A DNA stretch of 64,000 bases from Drouetiella hepatica Uher 2000/2452 (GTDB lineage Bacteria; Cyanobacteriota; Cyanobacteriia; Elainellales; Elainellaceae): assembly GCA_019359505.1 (NCBI GenBank), contig JAHHHD010000027.1:1-64000 (forward strand), given 5' to 3'. Within the stretch, counting starts at the first letter, position 1. Each line of letters begins with the position of its first letter. Both the position numbers and the translations under genes were made by a program. Shown here in pieces: positions 8,313 to 16,288 of this stretch. The notes under the pieces are model-generated. The model worked only from the letters and a program-made list of their open reading frames with translations. It made no database searches and was not told the origin of the DNA.

Positions 8313-9248
8313 CTAGCGCTGGCTTTGTGCCTGTTGCAGAGCTGATTCACTGTTTTGTTGGTAAACTTGCACGCGGTCTTGCGCCACCGCATACCGGGAA
8401 TCTTCTGCTGAGGTCATACCCATCAAATCAGATGCTTTCTGCCATTGAGCCGCAACATTGAGCCATTCGGCAGAGGATTGCGCCTTTTGCCCTGCCGTCA
8501 CGGTCTCTTGCGCCAATCGAACAGCATCGGCAAAGGGATCTTGCTTAAGCGCAACAGGACTCAGAGCGCTGGGGGAAGGGGGAGCGATCGCCGATTGAGC
8601 GGATTCCACAGACGGACTGTTATTCAGAGCCAAGTTTGCGGGAGGCGAGTTTGCAGAAGGCGAGCTTGCGCCCGTTTGCTCTGAGCTAACTTCTTGTCCA
8701 GTTATAGGATTCAGCCTTTGCTGGAGCATCCAGCCCAACGCTAGTAAAACAATGCTGAAGCTGGCTCCACCCATTAGCCCCCGCCAAAACACTCGCTTCT
8801 CGCGCTCCAAACGGTGCGGATGTTTTTTGGGCAAATCAGCGCCCATTGGGTCAGGCGAATGGTCTCGCCAATCTTGTCTCAAGCGCTTAAATAGCGTCGG
8901 CTGCCGCAGGACAATTTCTTCAGACCAAAGCAGCTGCTGTTTTGGATCGCGACTAATTTCTTCTAGCCAGAGCAACTGCTGTTCTCTGACAATTCGGCTA
9001 TTCACATTAACTCGACGGATGCTTCGGGGCTGAAGAGATTCCAAAATTTGCTGGACTTGAGGAACCACGATCGGCTGCTCTAGCTGTTCCGGTTTTGCTG
9101 CCTCACACAGCAATTGCAAAACGCCTTGAGCAAACATGGCTCTAGTCCGAATTCCAGAACCTGCCAATCTTTCATTTAATACTTGAATAATTGCAGAGAC
9201 GCTGCCCTGACGGGCTTGCCTCACAATGTCATCGATTGGATCTATCAT
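8313..9248 (-). CDS. Cyanobacterial single-pass membrane protein of unknown function
   Basis: 311 residues. An N-terminal helical region (about 1-130) contains repeated patterns such as QQLLWLEEISRDPKQQLLWSEEI near 88-112. It is followed by a basic stretch and one transmembrane helix around 160-175 (FSIVLLALGWML). A Ser/Ala/Pro/Asn-rich linker and a C-terminal helical segment (about 235-311) follow. No enzyme motif is recognised. The linker plus membrane anchor suggests a cytoplasmic domain tethered to an extracytoplasmic helical domain. The function is unknown. Confidence 0.75.
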   Translation of the reverse strand: MIDPIDDIVRQARQGSVSAIIQVLNERLAGSGIRTRAMFAQGVLQLLCEAAKPEQLEQPIVVPQVQQILESLQPRSIRRVNVNSRIVREQQLLWLEEISRDPKQQLLWSEEIVLRQPTLFKRLRQDWRDHSPDPMGADLPKKHPHRLEREKRVFWRGLMGGASFSIVLLALGWMLQQRLNPITGQEVSSEQTGASSPSANSPPANLALNNSPSVESAQSAIAPPSPSALSPVALKQDPFADAVRLAQETVTAGQKAQSSAEWLNVAAQWQKASDLMGMTSAEDSRYAVAQDRVQVYQQNSESALQQAQSQR

Positions 9249-9306
9249 TTATCGCTCAAAGTTAAATTAATAATGACCTCAAGAATTTGGAGGGTTGCTC
9301 GTTACA

Positions 9307-9371
9307 ACTTGATTAAAAGTAGAACTTGTTAAAAGTAGCCTTGTTAAAAGCAAAACTTGATTAAAAGCAAG
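9307..9371. repeat. Four tandem ~16-bp repeats
   Basis: Four imperfect units of 15-17 bp with the core cttg(a)ttaaaag occur at 9307-9323, 9324-9339, 9340-9354 and 9355-9371. They lie in the 300-bp gap upstream of the membrane-protein gene and downstream of the phosphatase gene. The rest of the gap (9372-9548) is AT-rich with no gene seen. Confidence 0.7.
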
Positions 9372-9548
9372 ACTGACCAGAATAGACGCACATAATTTTG
9401 AGTCATAATCTGACAAACAGATTTAAAGATATGTTAAATCTTTGCCAATTCAAAGCCGAGGCGCATCAGTTAGACTTTTATAACAACAAATATGCCACCT
9501 GTAAACATGAGTTTATGTTGATTTCAAAGCTTGATTCTAGGCAGTAAT

Positions 9549-10295
9549 TTAAGGCTGCTGTAGCAAATGATGATAGTCATTAAATCGACGAATTTGCCAT
9601 AAATCTGTATTAAAGCGATTTTGATCGGTGCTGTCCCAGCGCGATCGATCGATCCAAAATTCAAACAGCGCTGTGTTACGAGGATGTAGCCGCCAAGAGC
9701 GATCGCATCCCAAAAGCTCTGCGATGAGGTGTTGCAAGATCCAGCTATGGCTAACAATCAAGATCTGTTCGCCGTTATGATGGCGATCGAGCAAAAGCTG
9801 AATAAATCGGCGGCTGCGATCGCGAGCCTCTTGCAAAGATTCAGCTCCCGGAATTTGAATCCAGTTTGGCGAGTTTTCTAGAGCCTTGCAAAGATCAGGA
9901 TAGCGCTCCATTGCTTCGCCCCAGGTTAGCCCCTCAAACACGCCATTCTGAAATTCTCGAAGCTCATCGGCATAGTGAATCAGGATTTGAGAACTTTCGC
10001 TCACCGGGGGGTTGGGTTGATTAATCTCGTCCTCAATTAAGTCACTAATGGTGGAGGGCAAAGGTTCTGCGGTGAAGCGCGATCGCAAAATTTCGCTCGT
10101 TTGAGCCGTGCGCCTCAACGGACTGCTGTAGATGCAGGTAGGATGCCAGGACTCTTTCAGCAAACGCTGAGCCAGTTTTTCAGTCTGAAGTCTGCCCTCT
10201 GGCGAAAGGTCAAATTCGCCATTGCCCTGCATCCGCTTTTGCAGATTGCCGATCGACTGAGCATGCCGAGTAAACAGTAGCTTGAGCGGGTTCAT
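9549..10295 (-). CDS. Histidine phosphatase family protein (phosphoglycerate-mutase-like)
   Basis: 248 residues from the ATG at 10295; the in-frame extension to 10343 looks non-coding. The catalytic motif is RHAQSIGN near residue 9, a variant of RHGxSxxN with Ala for Gly. The second arginine motif YSSPLRRTAQTSEIL lies near 56, and VSHSWIL near 178 holds the second histidine. The family removes phosphate from sugars or other small molecules through a phosphohistidine. Length and motif spacing fit the single-domain branch, not a glycolytic mutase with certainty. The substrate is unknown. Confidence 0.85.
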   Translation of the reverse strand: MNPLKLLFTRHAQSIGNLQKRMQGNGEFDLSPEGRLQTEKLAQRLLKESWHPTCIYSSPLRRTAQTSEILRSRFTAEPLPSTISDLIEDEINQPNPPVSESSQILIHYADELREFQNGVFEGLTWGEAMERYPDLCKALENSPNWIQIPGAESLQEARDRSRRFIQLLLDRHHNGEQILIVSHSWILQHLIAELLGCDRSWRLHPRNTALFEFWIDRSRWDSTDQNRFNTDLWQIRRFNDYHHLLQQP

Positions 10296-10416
10296 GCAGA
10301 TAGGATAGCTCTGCGATTGAGCAATAGGATTAGATGGACGCAATTTAATCCTTTTAACGCATCGGAGGAACTAGCCTCTCAAATATCAAGTTTTGCAACA
10401 GAAATGAGAGCTGAAA

Positions 10417-10445
10417 TTGACAGCGACTTGAAAAACAGTAACAAT
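10417..10445 (+). promoter_or_regulatory. Sigma-70-type promoter for the small RNA
   Basis: A perfect TTGACA (10417-10422) is followed after 16-17 bases by TAACAA/AACAAT (10439-10445). This predicts a start near 10451, just before a hairpin that opens the putative RNA. No plus-strand protein gene follows before the terminator at 10602. Confidence 0.5.
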
Positions 10446-10451
10446 AGACAC

Positions 10452-10625
10452 ACTAAACGAGGTTTTCCTTAGTGAGTTAGGAATCAAGCGAACGTAAGAG
10501 TATCAGTTCGGGAGATGTAAAGAAATTTAGGAGCCGATGCCTCCAGATTTCTCTCTCCAACTTCTAAGGTTGAAAATCTTGTCTCAAGTTAGCTGGTTGA
10601 CGCACCCCTCGCGGGGTGCTTTTTT
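10452..10625 (+). ncRNA. Candidate small RNA (~175 nt)
   Basis: The segment has a promoter-like sequence upstream, contains no plausible open reading frame, and ends in a strong intrinsic terminator. It begins with a hairpin: CACTAA pairs with TTAGTG. Later there is a hairpin pairing aaatttaggagc with gcctccagattt (about 10529-10556). The size and position as a free-standing transcript resemble cyanobacterial 6S-like or regulatory sRNAs, but I cannot assign it to a known family. Confidence 0.5.
10602..10625 (+). terminator. Intrinsic terminator of the small RNA
   Basis: A 7-bp GC-rich stem (gcacccc at 10602-10608 and ggggtgc at 10613-10619) with a TCGC loop is followed directly by six T residues. 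This is a textbook Rho-independent terminator on the plus strand. Confidence 0.85.
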
Positions 10626-10696
10626 CATGGGTTGATTTTTCTAAATAGCAAGCTCTGCAAATCTTTTAAGGCGTTGCTGATTTCATATAGCTATCG

Positions 10697-10790
10697 CATT
10701 ACGTAATTGAGTTAGGACGAGTTATTTTTTGAGAGCCGCGCGGAGCGAGGCTCTCAAAAAATAACTTATTGGATCTAAGCGCGTAGCGCT
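10697..10790. repeat. 94-bp palindromic repeat element, copy A
   Basis: It shares its flanks with copy B at 22160-22253: both start cattacg and include attgagttaggacga, then a perfect 17-bp inverted repeat (10721-10737 and 10749-10765), and end in gcgcgtagcgct. The 11-base loop (10738-10748) is the reverse complement of the loop in copy B except for one end base. No coding capacity is seen. It lies between the small-RNA terminator and the RHH-like gene. Confidence 0.75.
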
Positions 10791-10844
10791 ATGTCGCTCG
10801 TTTGCTTAGGATCGTGGATTAAATAACCTGTACAGCCGATCTGA

Positions 10845-10875
10845 GGTAGGGGCTTAGCAATGCTAAGCCCCTACC
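10845..10875. repeat. 15-bp perfect palindrome
   Basis: Arms ggtaggggcttagca (10845-10859) and its complement (10861-10875) make a strong hairpin. It lies just downstream of the minus-strand RHH-like gene, but lacks a clear T-tract. It is probably an extragenic palindrome with possible 3' end function. Confidence 0.5.
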
Positions 10876-10931
10876 CCAAGAATTACATCTTGTCAAATCC
10901 ATGCTCCTTAGGACATTCTCCAGAACAACAG

Positions 10932-11153
10932 CTAGGGCTGCTGTTCTGGAGGAGGAGCGTCATTAAGTAATTCACGCTGTGCGGCTTCGCTGATGACCCG
11001 TCGCAGCCACTCTGTGCGATTGGGCAAGCGGTGAATCGCTTTATAAACTGATTCAGGTAGACGCACACCCATCACTTGTTTGGAAAGAGGCTCATCGCCC
11101 ACCTGCGTAAAAGTTCCGCCTTGAGATTTTTGTCTGGGGTTAAGTAGCGGCAT
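10932..11153 (-). CDS. Ribbon-helix-helix-like small protein
   Basis: 73 residues. The core GVRLPESVYKAIHRLP near 29-44, followed by NRTEWLRRVISEAAQREL, looks like a ribbon-helix-helix fold: a short beta strand with alternating hydrophobic residues, then two helices. Such proteins are usually DNA-binding regulators or antitoxins. There is no toxin partner directly adjacent. Immediately upstream of the start codon are five 11-bp tandem repeats (11157-11211), which could be an operator for autoregulation; this is an inference. The N-terminal 25 residues appear disordered. Confidence 0.65.
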   Translation of the reverse strand: MPLLNPRQKSQGGTFTQVGDEPLSKQVMGVRLPESVYKAIHRLPNRTEWLRRVISEAAQRELLNDAPPPEQQP

Positions 11154-11156
11154 AGT

Positions 11157-11211
11157 GGGTCTGTATCGAGTCTGTATCGGGTCTGTATTAGGTCTGTGTC
11201 GAGTTCGGATC
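11157..11211. repeat. Five 11-bp tandem repeats upstream of the RHH-like gene
   Basis: Units gggtctgtatc, gagtctgtatc, gggtctgtatt, aggtctgtgtc and gagttcggatc occupy 11157-11211 without spacers. They end four bases from the start codon of the minus-strand gene, so they form its leader or promoter. An 11-bp period places each unit on about the same helix face. Confidence 0.75.
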
Positions 11212-11496
11212 GGATCGTTCTGCGATCGGAGAACGGCATTATGTTAACACGGTCTTTCCAGGTCAGCTCAGGTGTAGAATAGTACACTTCTTAGGGCTGG
11301 ATAACCGTACAAAATTTAACCGCAGAATTCCCCACAAGAACGCGTTAACTCGATAAAATAAATATATCAGAAGTTATTAGATCTCCTGGCGACTGTACTA
11401 CTCATTTTTCACGATTTTAGATTCCTAGCTAGCCAGGTTTTAGCTTTTACTTTTAGATGTTTAGAGCTGGATTACTCCTCACCCCTCTACGTGATA

Positions 11497-11847
11497 ATGA
11501 CTCCATTTATTAACACCGAAGCCGTTGAAGCGACATTGAATCAGACGGCGATCGCTCTCCAGACGCACTTTGTTCAAGAAACAGGCGAATGGTATGGCGC
11601 AGAAGATTTGCAGCGAGCGCTAACCCAATGGCTGGAGCTGTCCATTGAGGCTTTGGCAGAAGATGCTCTGTTTCACGCTGTGGAGGGCGATCGCGCTTAT
11701 GCCTTCAATCGCCGTGCCTTCGAGCTTCAGATGCAGCGGATTCAGTCGCAGCCGCTCCAATCCCAGATACAGACTCAAGCCAACGGTTCTCAAGCCCACA
11801 GCTCTCAGATTCTGACCGAAACTAGCCTCAGACCCATAGCGGCTTGA
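11497..11847 (+). CDS. Small protein of unknown function
   Basis: 116 residues from the ATG at 11497; a GTG at 11491 is an alternative. The first 75 residues are predicted helical (VEATLNQTAIALQTHF, LQRALTQWLELSIEALAEDAL, then EGDRAYAFNRRAFELQMQ). The tail is Gln/Ser-rich and probably disordered. I do not recognise the family. The gene is followed after 39 bases by another small helical protein gene with a good Shine-Dalgarno sequence, so the two probably form an operon. Confidence 0.6.
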   Translation: MTPFINTEAVEATLNQTAIALQTHFVQETGEWYGAEDLQRALTQWLELSIEALAEDALFHAVEGDRAYAFNRRAFELQMQRIQSQPLQSQIQTQANGSQAHSSQILTETSLRPIAA

Positions 11848-11886
11848 GCCACCTCCCTTTCCTCCTCACTTCTTAGGAGTCCATCG

Positions 11887-12240
11887 ATGAGACTTATTGA
11901 CTATCCCACCGCAATCGCCCAACAGCAGCGCGAGTTCTTGCGAGAAGAACAGCATGTGCGTCGGCTTCAGGAAATTGTGAACCGCCACACGGCTGAGATT
12001 GACACTCAGATCGCCTTTGACTCTGACTTGCGTAACGATGCCCAGCGCAAGGCAAAGCGGATTGAGCTAATGCGATCGCCCGATCGGCAGCGCGCTTGGG
12101 CTAACTTGCAAATGGCGCAAGACCGCCGTGCTGAAATTGAAATTGATTTAAGCTTGCTCCGGAATCAATTCTCGGTGCTGAAGCTAGAAATGCGAGAGAC
12201 GATCGCGCTGCGGGAGCTTCAAGTTGCTGACGCAGCTTAG
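11887..12240 (+). CDS. Small coiled-coil protein of unknown function
   Basis: 117 residues, start ATG at 11887 preceded by AGGAG (11876-11880). The sequence is almost wholly helical and charged, with heptad-like patterns (REEQHVRRLQEIVNRHTAEI, then DRRAEIEIDLSLLRNQFSVLKLEM). No enzyme motif or membrane segment is visible. It is probably a coiled-coil partner of the protein encoded just upstream. Small phage-derived or recombination-accessory proteins can look like this, but there is no other prophage sign nearby. Confidence 0.6.
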   Translation: MRLIDYPTAIAQQQREFLREEQHVRRLQEIVNRHTAEIDTQIAFDSDLRNDAQRKAKRIELMRSPDRQRAWANLQMAQDRRAEIEIDLSLLRNQFSVLKLEMRETIALRELQVADAA

Positions 12241-12259
12241 ACTTCATGCCACAGCGACA

Positions 12260-13339
12260 TCAGGCAGGATGAAAATAGAAGGCGGCTCCCAAAACTATGT
12301 AGGTTGCCAACAGCAAAACGCCTTCCAGCCAGTTCGATCTCCCATCCAAGCTAATCAAATTAGCAACCGCAACGGCAATCACGACCGCAATCACTTCAAA
12401 CAAATTAAAGTTGAGATCCATTGGTTGACCGATCGCCTGCCCGACTAGCACCAACATTGGCGCTACTAGCAGCGCCACCAGCAAACTCGATCCCATGGCA
12501 ACTGAAACCGACAGATCCATGTTGTTTTTCAAGGCAACCGTAACGGCTGTCACATACTCGGCGGCACCGCCCACCAGCGGCAGCAAAATCACCCCAGTAA
12601 ACAGCGGCGTTAACCCTAGCCCTGCGGTTGCCTCTTCCACTGCACCCACAAAAATTTCTGACTCAAATGCTACGCCGATCGTTGCCACTAGCAAAACGCC
12701 AATCCACAGCAGCAGGTTAGGTTTTTCGGCATGGGCTTCTCCTTCTCCCTCTAGCTCGACCACGCCTACTTCATAGAGGTAGCTGTGGGTTTTGAGCGAA
12801 AACAGCAGCGTCATCAGGTACACCGCGATCATGACGATCGCTACCGTGGTCGATAAACGGCTAATGGACAGCGAATCTACTACGTTGGAAGTAGAAATAA
12901 CGGTTGCCGGGAGGACGATCGCTACCACAGCTAGCGTCATGGTTGAGCCGTTCACCCTCGCCACCACAGGCTTAAACTCCTGCTCTTTATAGCGCAAGCC
13001 GCCCAAAAACATTGACAGACCCATGACCAGCAGCAGGTTGCTAATAATAGTACCTGTAATGCTGGCTTTTACAATGTCGATCAGTCCTGCCTTGAGGGCA
13101 ACCAGCGAAATAATTAGCTCCGTGGCGTTGCCAAAAAAGGCGTTGAGCAGTGCGCCAATTGAAGGGCCTGAAATCACCGCAACTTCCTCCGTGGCGGTGC
13201 TCAGCCAGATTGCTAAAGGCACAATGGCGATCGCGGCTGTAATAAAGACCGTGAGTGCGCCCCATTCCATCTTTTCGGCGGCAACCGAAATAGGAATGAA
13301 CACCAGCAGACCTAGCGAAATAATTTTTTTGATAGACAT
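12260..13339 (-). CDS. Calcium/proton exchanger (CAX family)
   Basis: 359 residues from the ATG at 13339. The in-frame stretch up to 13519 is hydrophilic and likely non-coding. About eleven membrane helices in two halves are separated by an acidic loop (ELEGEGEAHAE near 195-205). The first ion-binding motif is GNATE (70-74). The second reads GGAAE (257-261), with Gly258 where most CAX proteins have Asn. Family members expel Ca2+ or other divalent cations using the proton gradient. The gene is divergent from the ferritin-like gene, with a 224-bp shared upstream region. Confidence 0.9.
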   Translation of the reverse strand: MSIKKIISLGLLVFIPISVAAEKMEWGALTVFITAAIAIVPLAIWLSTATEEVAVISGPSIGALLNAFFGNATELIISLVALKAGLIDIVKASITGTIISNLLLVMGLSMFLGGLRYKEQEFKPVVARVNGSTMTLAVVAIVLPATVISTSNVVDSLSISRLSTTVAIVMIAVYLMTLLFSLKTHSYLYEVGVVELEGEGEAHAEKPNLLLWIGVLLVATIGVAFESEIFVGAVEEATAGLGLTPLFTGVILLPLVGGAAEYVTAVTVALKNNMDLSVSVAMGSSLLVALLVAPMLVLVGQAIGQPMDLNFNLFEVIAVVIAVAVANLISLDGRSNWLEGVLLLATYIVLGAAFYFHPA

Positions 13340-13563
13340 AAATTTACAGGTTAGCGAGCCAATGCTATTTAAACGCCTTTCACCCAAATTTGAAAGATCG
13401 ATCAGAACATATTCAGGCGTAGGTAGTCCTCGAAATGTAGTGAATACCAGCAGCCAGACGTAAAGATGTCTCTTAAGAGCCGGGAGGATGCTGAATTTCT
13501 TCGTTACACTTGTTAACAAGTTGTACTGATTTGTCGTTAATAGCCCGAACAGAGACTCGAATT

Positions 13564-14475
13564 ATGAGCGTTGTTTATCCCCGCAAACTAGAAAGTTCTT
13601 TTGGCTCTCTCAGCGCTCGTGATGTGCTAGGACAAGTGGTGCGCGATCGTGAAATTCACCTGATGACGCTAAACCGCTACCGCTATAGCGAACAGCGAAG
13701 CTGCAAAGACTTAACCGATTTAGTTGAACAACTCGACGGTAAATCAGTTGATTTGATCAAAGATGTGTCTCGCCATATTTCAGATGAAGCGCGTCATGCC
13801 ATGTGGCTGACAGATCTGCTGGTAGAAATTGGCGCTGATGTGGGCACGCCTCCCGGCTCATCTTATATCGGCGAGTTTGAGCGATTGCTCGATCGCGAAC
13901 ATGTCACACCCGAACATCTTGACGATTTCGTGATTTCTTCTCTTGCCGCCATTAATGTAACTGAAAAGCGCGGCTGTGAATATTTCGCAGCTCACATTTA
14001 CGCCCTTAAGCAGGCTCCTGAGACTGAGGAAAATATCAAAATTCGTGAAGTGATTGAACGCATTCTGCCCGAAGAAGCAGGGCATGTGCGTTGGGGCAAT
14101 CGCTGGCTAGCGGCCATGGGACGCAAAAGCCCAGAGCACAAGCAGAAAGTGGAGCAGGCTAAACAAAAGTATGCGGCGATCGAGCAGGCAGCATTTTCCT
14201 CTGGCATGGATATTACCTTGGGGGCAGAACTGCGTCGGGTCGGCGATTTGCTGGACATTGCCAACACGCTCCCGCTGTGGCAGCGTCCGCAATACCTGAT
14301 GGAGCGCTTGCCTCAGACGCTGCTGGCTCCAGATCTTCAGCGCACTCGGATCACCGCCGTGCAGCGCGCTTGGGAACGCGATCCTAAAGTGTTTATGGAG
14401 CGGTTTGTGCCCATGTTTTTGAGCGGATTGACGCGATCGCAGCAGCCGTTACAGAAGGTTTCCGCGAAAAAGTGA
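13564..14475 (+). CDS. Ferritin-like diiron-domain protein
   Basis: 303 residues from the ATG at 13564. A four-helix diiron pattern is visible: ExxH in DEARHA (E75, H78), E134 in TEKRGCEY and ExxH in EEAGHVRWG (E171, H174), plus a candidate first-helix glutamate (E30 or E43). This fits the ferritin-like superfamily, which includes oxidases, hydroxylases and iron-storage proteins. The C-terminal 110 residues, including a PLWQRPQYLMERLP stretch, are an unassigned extension. The substrate is unknown. It is divergently transcribed from the cation exchanger, so a shared link to metal status is possible but inferred. Confidence 0.8.
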   Translation: MSVVYPRKLESSFGSLSARDVLGQVVRDREIHLMTLNRYRYSEQRSCKDLTDLVEQLDGKSVDLIKDVSRHISDEARHAMWLTDLLVEIGADVGTPPGSSYIGEFERLLDREHVTPEHLDDFVISSLAAINVTEKRGCEYFAAHIYALKQAPETEENIKIREVIERILPEEAGHVRWGNRWLAAMGRKSPEHKQKVEQAKQKYAAIEQAAFSSGMDITLGAELRRVGDLLDIANTLPLWQRPQYLMERLPQTLLAPDLQRTRITAVQRAWERDPKVFMERFVPMFLSGLTRSQQPLQKVSAKK

Positions 14476-14483
14476 TGGTTGTT

Positions 14484-14535
14484 GTTGGGAGTCAGGAGTG
14501 GAGAATATTCTGGCTCCTGACTCCTGTCTCCCAAC
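14484..14535. terminator. Inverted repeat between convergent genes
   Basis: An imperfect hairpin pairs gttgggagtcaggag (14484-14498) with the ctcctgact/ctcccaac stretch (14514-14535), which also contains tandem gactcctg-like units. It lies between the convergent ferritin-like and ftsY genes and could limit read-through both ways. Confidence 0.45.
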
Positions 14536-14552
14536 TCCTGGCTCCCGACTCC

Positions 14553-16103
14553 TCAGCCACTGAGCAAAGCCTCTACAAACTCGTAGCTGGAAAAGGGTCG
14601 CAAGTCCTCAATGCCTTCACCCGCGCCAATAAATCGGATCGGTAAACCCAACTGCTGCACAACCGCTAGAGCAATGCCGCCCTTAGCAGTGCCATCCAGC
14701 TTGGTGAGAACGACACCGCTAACCTGCGCTGCTTCCGAGAAAACTTCAGCCTGACGTAAGCCATTTTGTCCCAGAGTCGAATCCAACACCAGCAATGACT
14801 CTACTTTGGCACCTGGCGCTTTTTTGTCAATAATGCGGCGAATTTTGCTTAGCTCATCCATCAAGTTTTTCTTGTTTTGCAAGCGTCCAGCTGTGTCCAC
14901 AATCAGCAGTTCCGTCCCGCGCGCCTGAGCTGCCGCGATCGCATCAAACACGACAGCTGCCGGATCGGTATTCTTGCCGGGATTGGCGATGACCTCAACA
15001 TTGCTGCGATCGCCCCAAACCTGAACCTGCTGCACTGCCGCCGCTCTAAATGTGTCTGCGGCGGCAATCAGGCAGCGATAGCCTGACTTTTGAGCAATGT
15101 GGGTCAGCTTGCCGATAGTCGTGGTTTTTCCGGCTCCGTTCACGCCTGTGACGAGCCAGATGTTGAGCCGATCTTTTTCAGGCAGCAAAACTGGTTCGTA
15201 GTTCTGACCCAGCGGCTTGTCCAGCATCTCCTGAAGCAGAGTCTTGAGGTAGGCGATCGCCTCAGAGGGGGGCAAAGTCTCTTGCCGCAGCTTGGTTTGC
15301 AGCGATTCAATGATGTAGTCTGTTGCCACGACGCCAACATCGGCTTGCAGCAGCAGCGATTCGATCTCCGTGACTGCATCTTGGTTCAGCGGCCCCTGAC
15401 CAACGATCGCTCTCAGCTGGTTGACTAAACTACGCCGAGTTTTGTCTAGACCCTGCCGCAGCCTCTTGAGCCAGGTAATTTCTTCGATCGAGATATCTTC
15501 AGGACGGCGACCCTGGGCTGCCAACACTTCGGCTGACCAGAGAAAGCCCTCATCCATTGTCAGGGCGGTTGTCAAGTTGGCAACGGGAGCCGTTTCGGTT
15601 GTCGTGACGGGAGCTTCAGCGGCGATCGCGTCTTGCTTGAGGCGTTCTAGGCGTTCCAGACGCTCAGCTTCAGCCTGTGCCCAGAAGGGCAATGGAGCGG
15701 CAGTAGGGACGACTTCGGGAGCCGGAGCATCAAGGGCTGAGACAGGAACTTCAGCGATCGGCGCTTCGGTAGAAACTGGTGCTGGCTCTATCGCCGATTC
15801 GACAGGTGCCGCCTCGGATGCCACTTCGGATACCGCCTCGGATGCTGCTTCAGAAGCCACTTCCGTAGAAGCTTCTGTGCCCTGAGCAGCTTGGCGTTTG
15901 CGAATATTCTCGTAGGCGAGCTTTGCCCAACTGAGTTGATCCTGAGCCACCGCTGGAGTCTCATCCTTTGGCTGTGTTTCTTGGGAAGGCTCAGAAGTCG
16001 ATGTGGCTGTTATGGGTTCGGTTGCCTCAGTCGATTCAGATGATTCAGCCTCAGAATCGGAGGACTCGCTGAACTGACGATTAAACCAATTGAAAGGAGC
16101 CAT
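14553..16103 (-). CDS. ftsY: Signal recognition particle receptor FtsY
   Basis: 516 residues. The C-terminal NG domain (about 215-516) has the G1 P-loop GVNGAGKTTT, DTAGR, TKLDGTAKGG and a final GEGIEDLRPF, all diagnostic of FtsY GTPase. The N-terminal 200 residues form an acidic, Ala/Glu/Pro-rich A-domain with repeated SEAASEA-type units, which attaches to membranes in bacteria. The protein docks the Ffh-nascent chain complex at the plasma or thylakoid membrane. nusB lies upstream on the same strand, 185 bp away. Confidence 0.97.
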   Translation of the reverse strand: MAPFNWFNRQFSESSDSEAESSESTEATEPITATSTSEPSQETQPKDETPAVAQDQLSWAKLAYENIRKRQAAQGTEASTEVASEAASEAVSEVASEAAPVESAIEPAPVSTEAPIAEVPVSALDAPAPEVVPTAAPLPFWAQAEAERLERLERLKQDAIAAEAPVTTTETAPVANLTTALTMDEGFLWSAEVLAAQGRRPEDISIEEITWLKRLRQGLDKTRRSLVNQLRAIVGQGPLNQDAVTEIESLLLQADVGVVATDYIIESLQTKLRQETLPPSEAIAYLKTLLQEMLDKPLGQNYEPVLLPEKDRLNIWLVTGVNGAGKTTTIGKLTHIAQKSGYRCLIAAADTFRAAAVQQVQVWGDRSNVEVIANPGKNTDPAAVVFDAIAAAQARGTELLIVDTAGRLQNKKNLMDELSKIRRIIDKKAPGAKVESLLVLDSTLGQNGLRQAEVFSEAAQVSGVVLTKLDGTAKGGIALAVVQQLGLPIRFIGAGEGIEDLRPFSSYEFVEALLSG

Positions 16104-16288
16104 AAAAACCTATCCACGCTTTGTACCCAGACTTCACTCTCCTATCATAGGACGTACGCACGACCTACGAAAAATCGGTTTTGCAGGAGGCTTTGAAGAC
16201 ACATTGTGCCCTCACAATCTCCTAACTGCGGAAGTCCTGAACATGAAGGTGCAGGCTCATAGCGCTTAACTCTGGTACAAGCTCATCT

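Noticed and set aside
10452-10625. Possible 6S RNA assignment for the small RNA
   Set aside because: Size and free-standing setting fit, but I could not see the conserved 6S open-complex-like core, so it is left as an unassigned candidate.
10883-11068. 61-codon minus-strand frame overlapping the RHH-like gene
   Set aside because: It overlaps most of a gene with a recognisable fold and has no SD or family match.
13023-13463. 146-codon plus-strand frame over the CAX gene
   Set aside because: It is antisense to a well-supported exchanger and its Ser/Thr/Ile-rich translation looks like a shadow.
15421-15885. 154-codon plus-strand frame over ftsY
   Set aside because: It is antisense to the Ala/Glu-rich ftsY N-terminus, which explains the repetitive translation.
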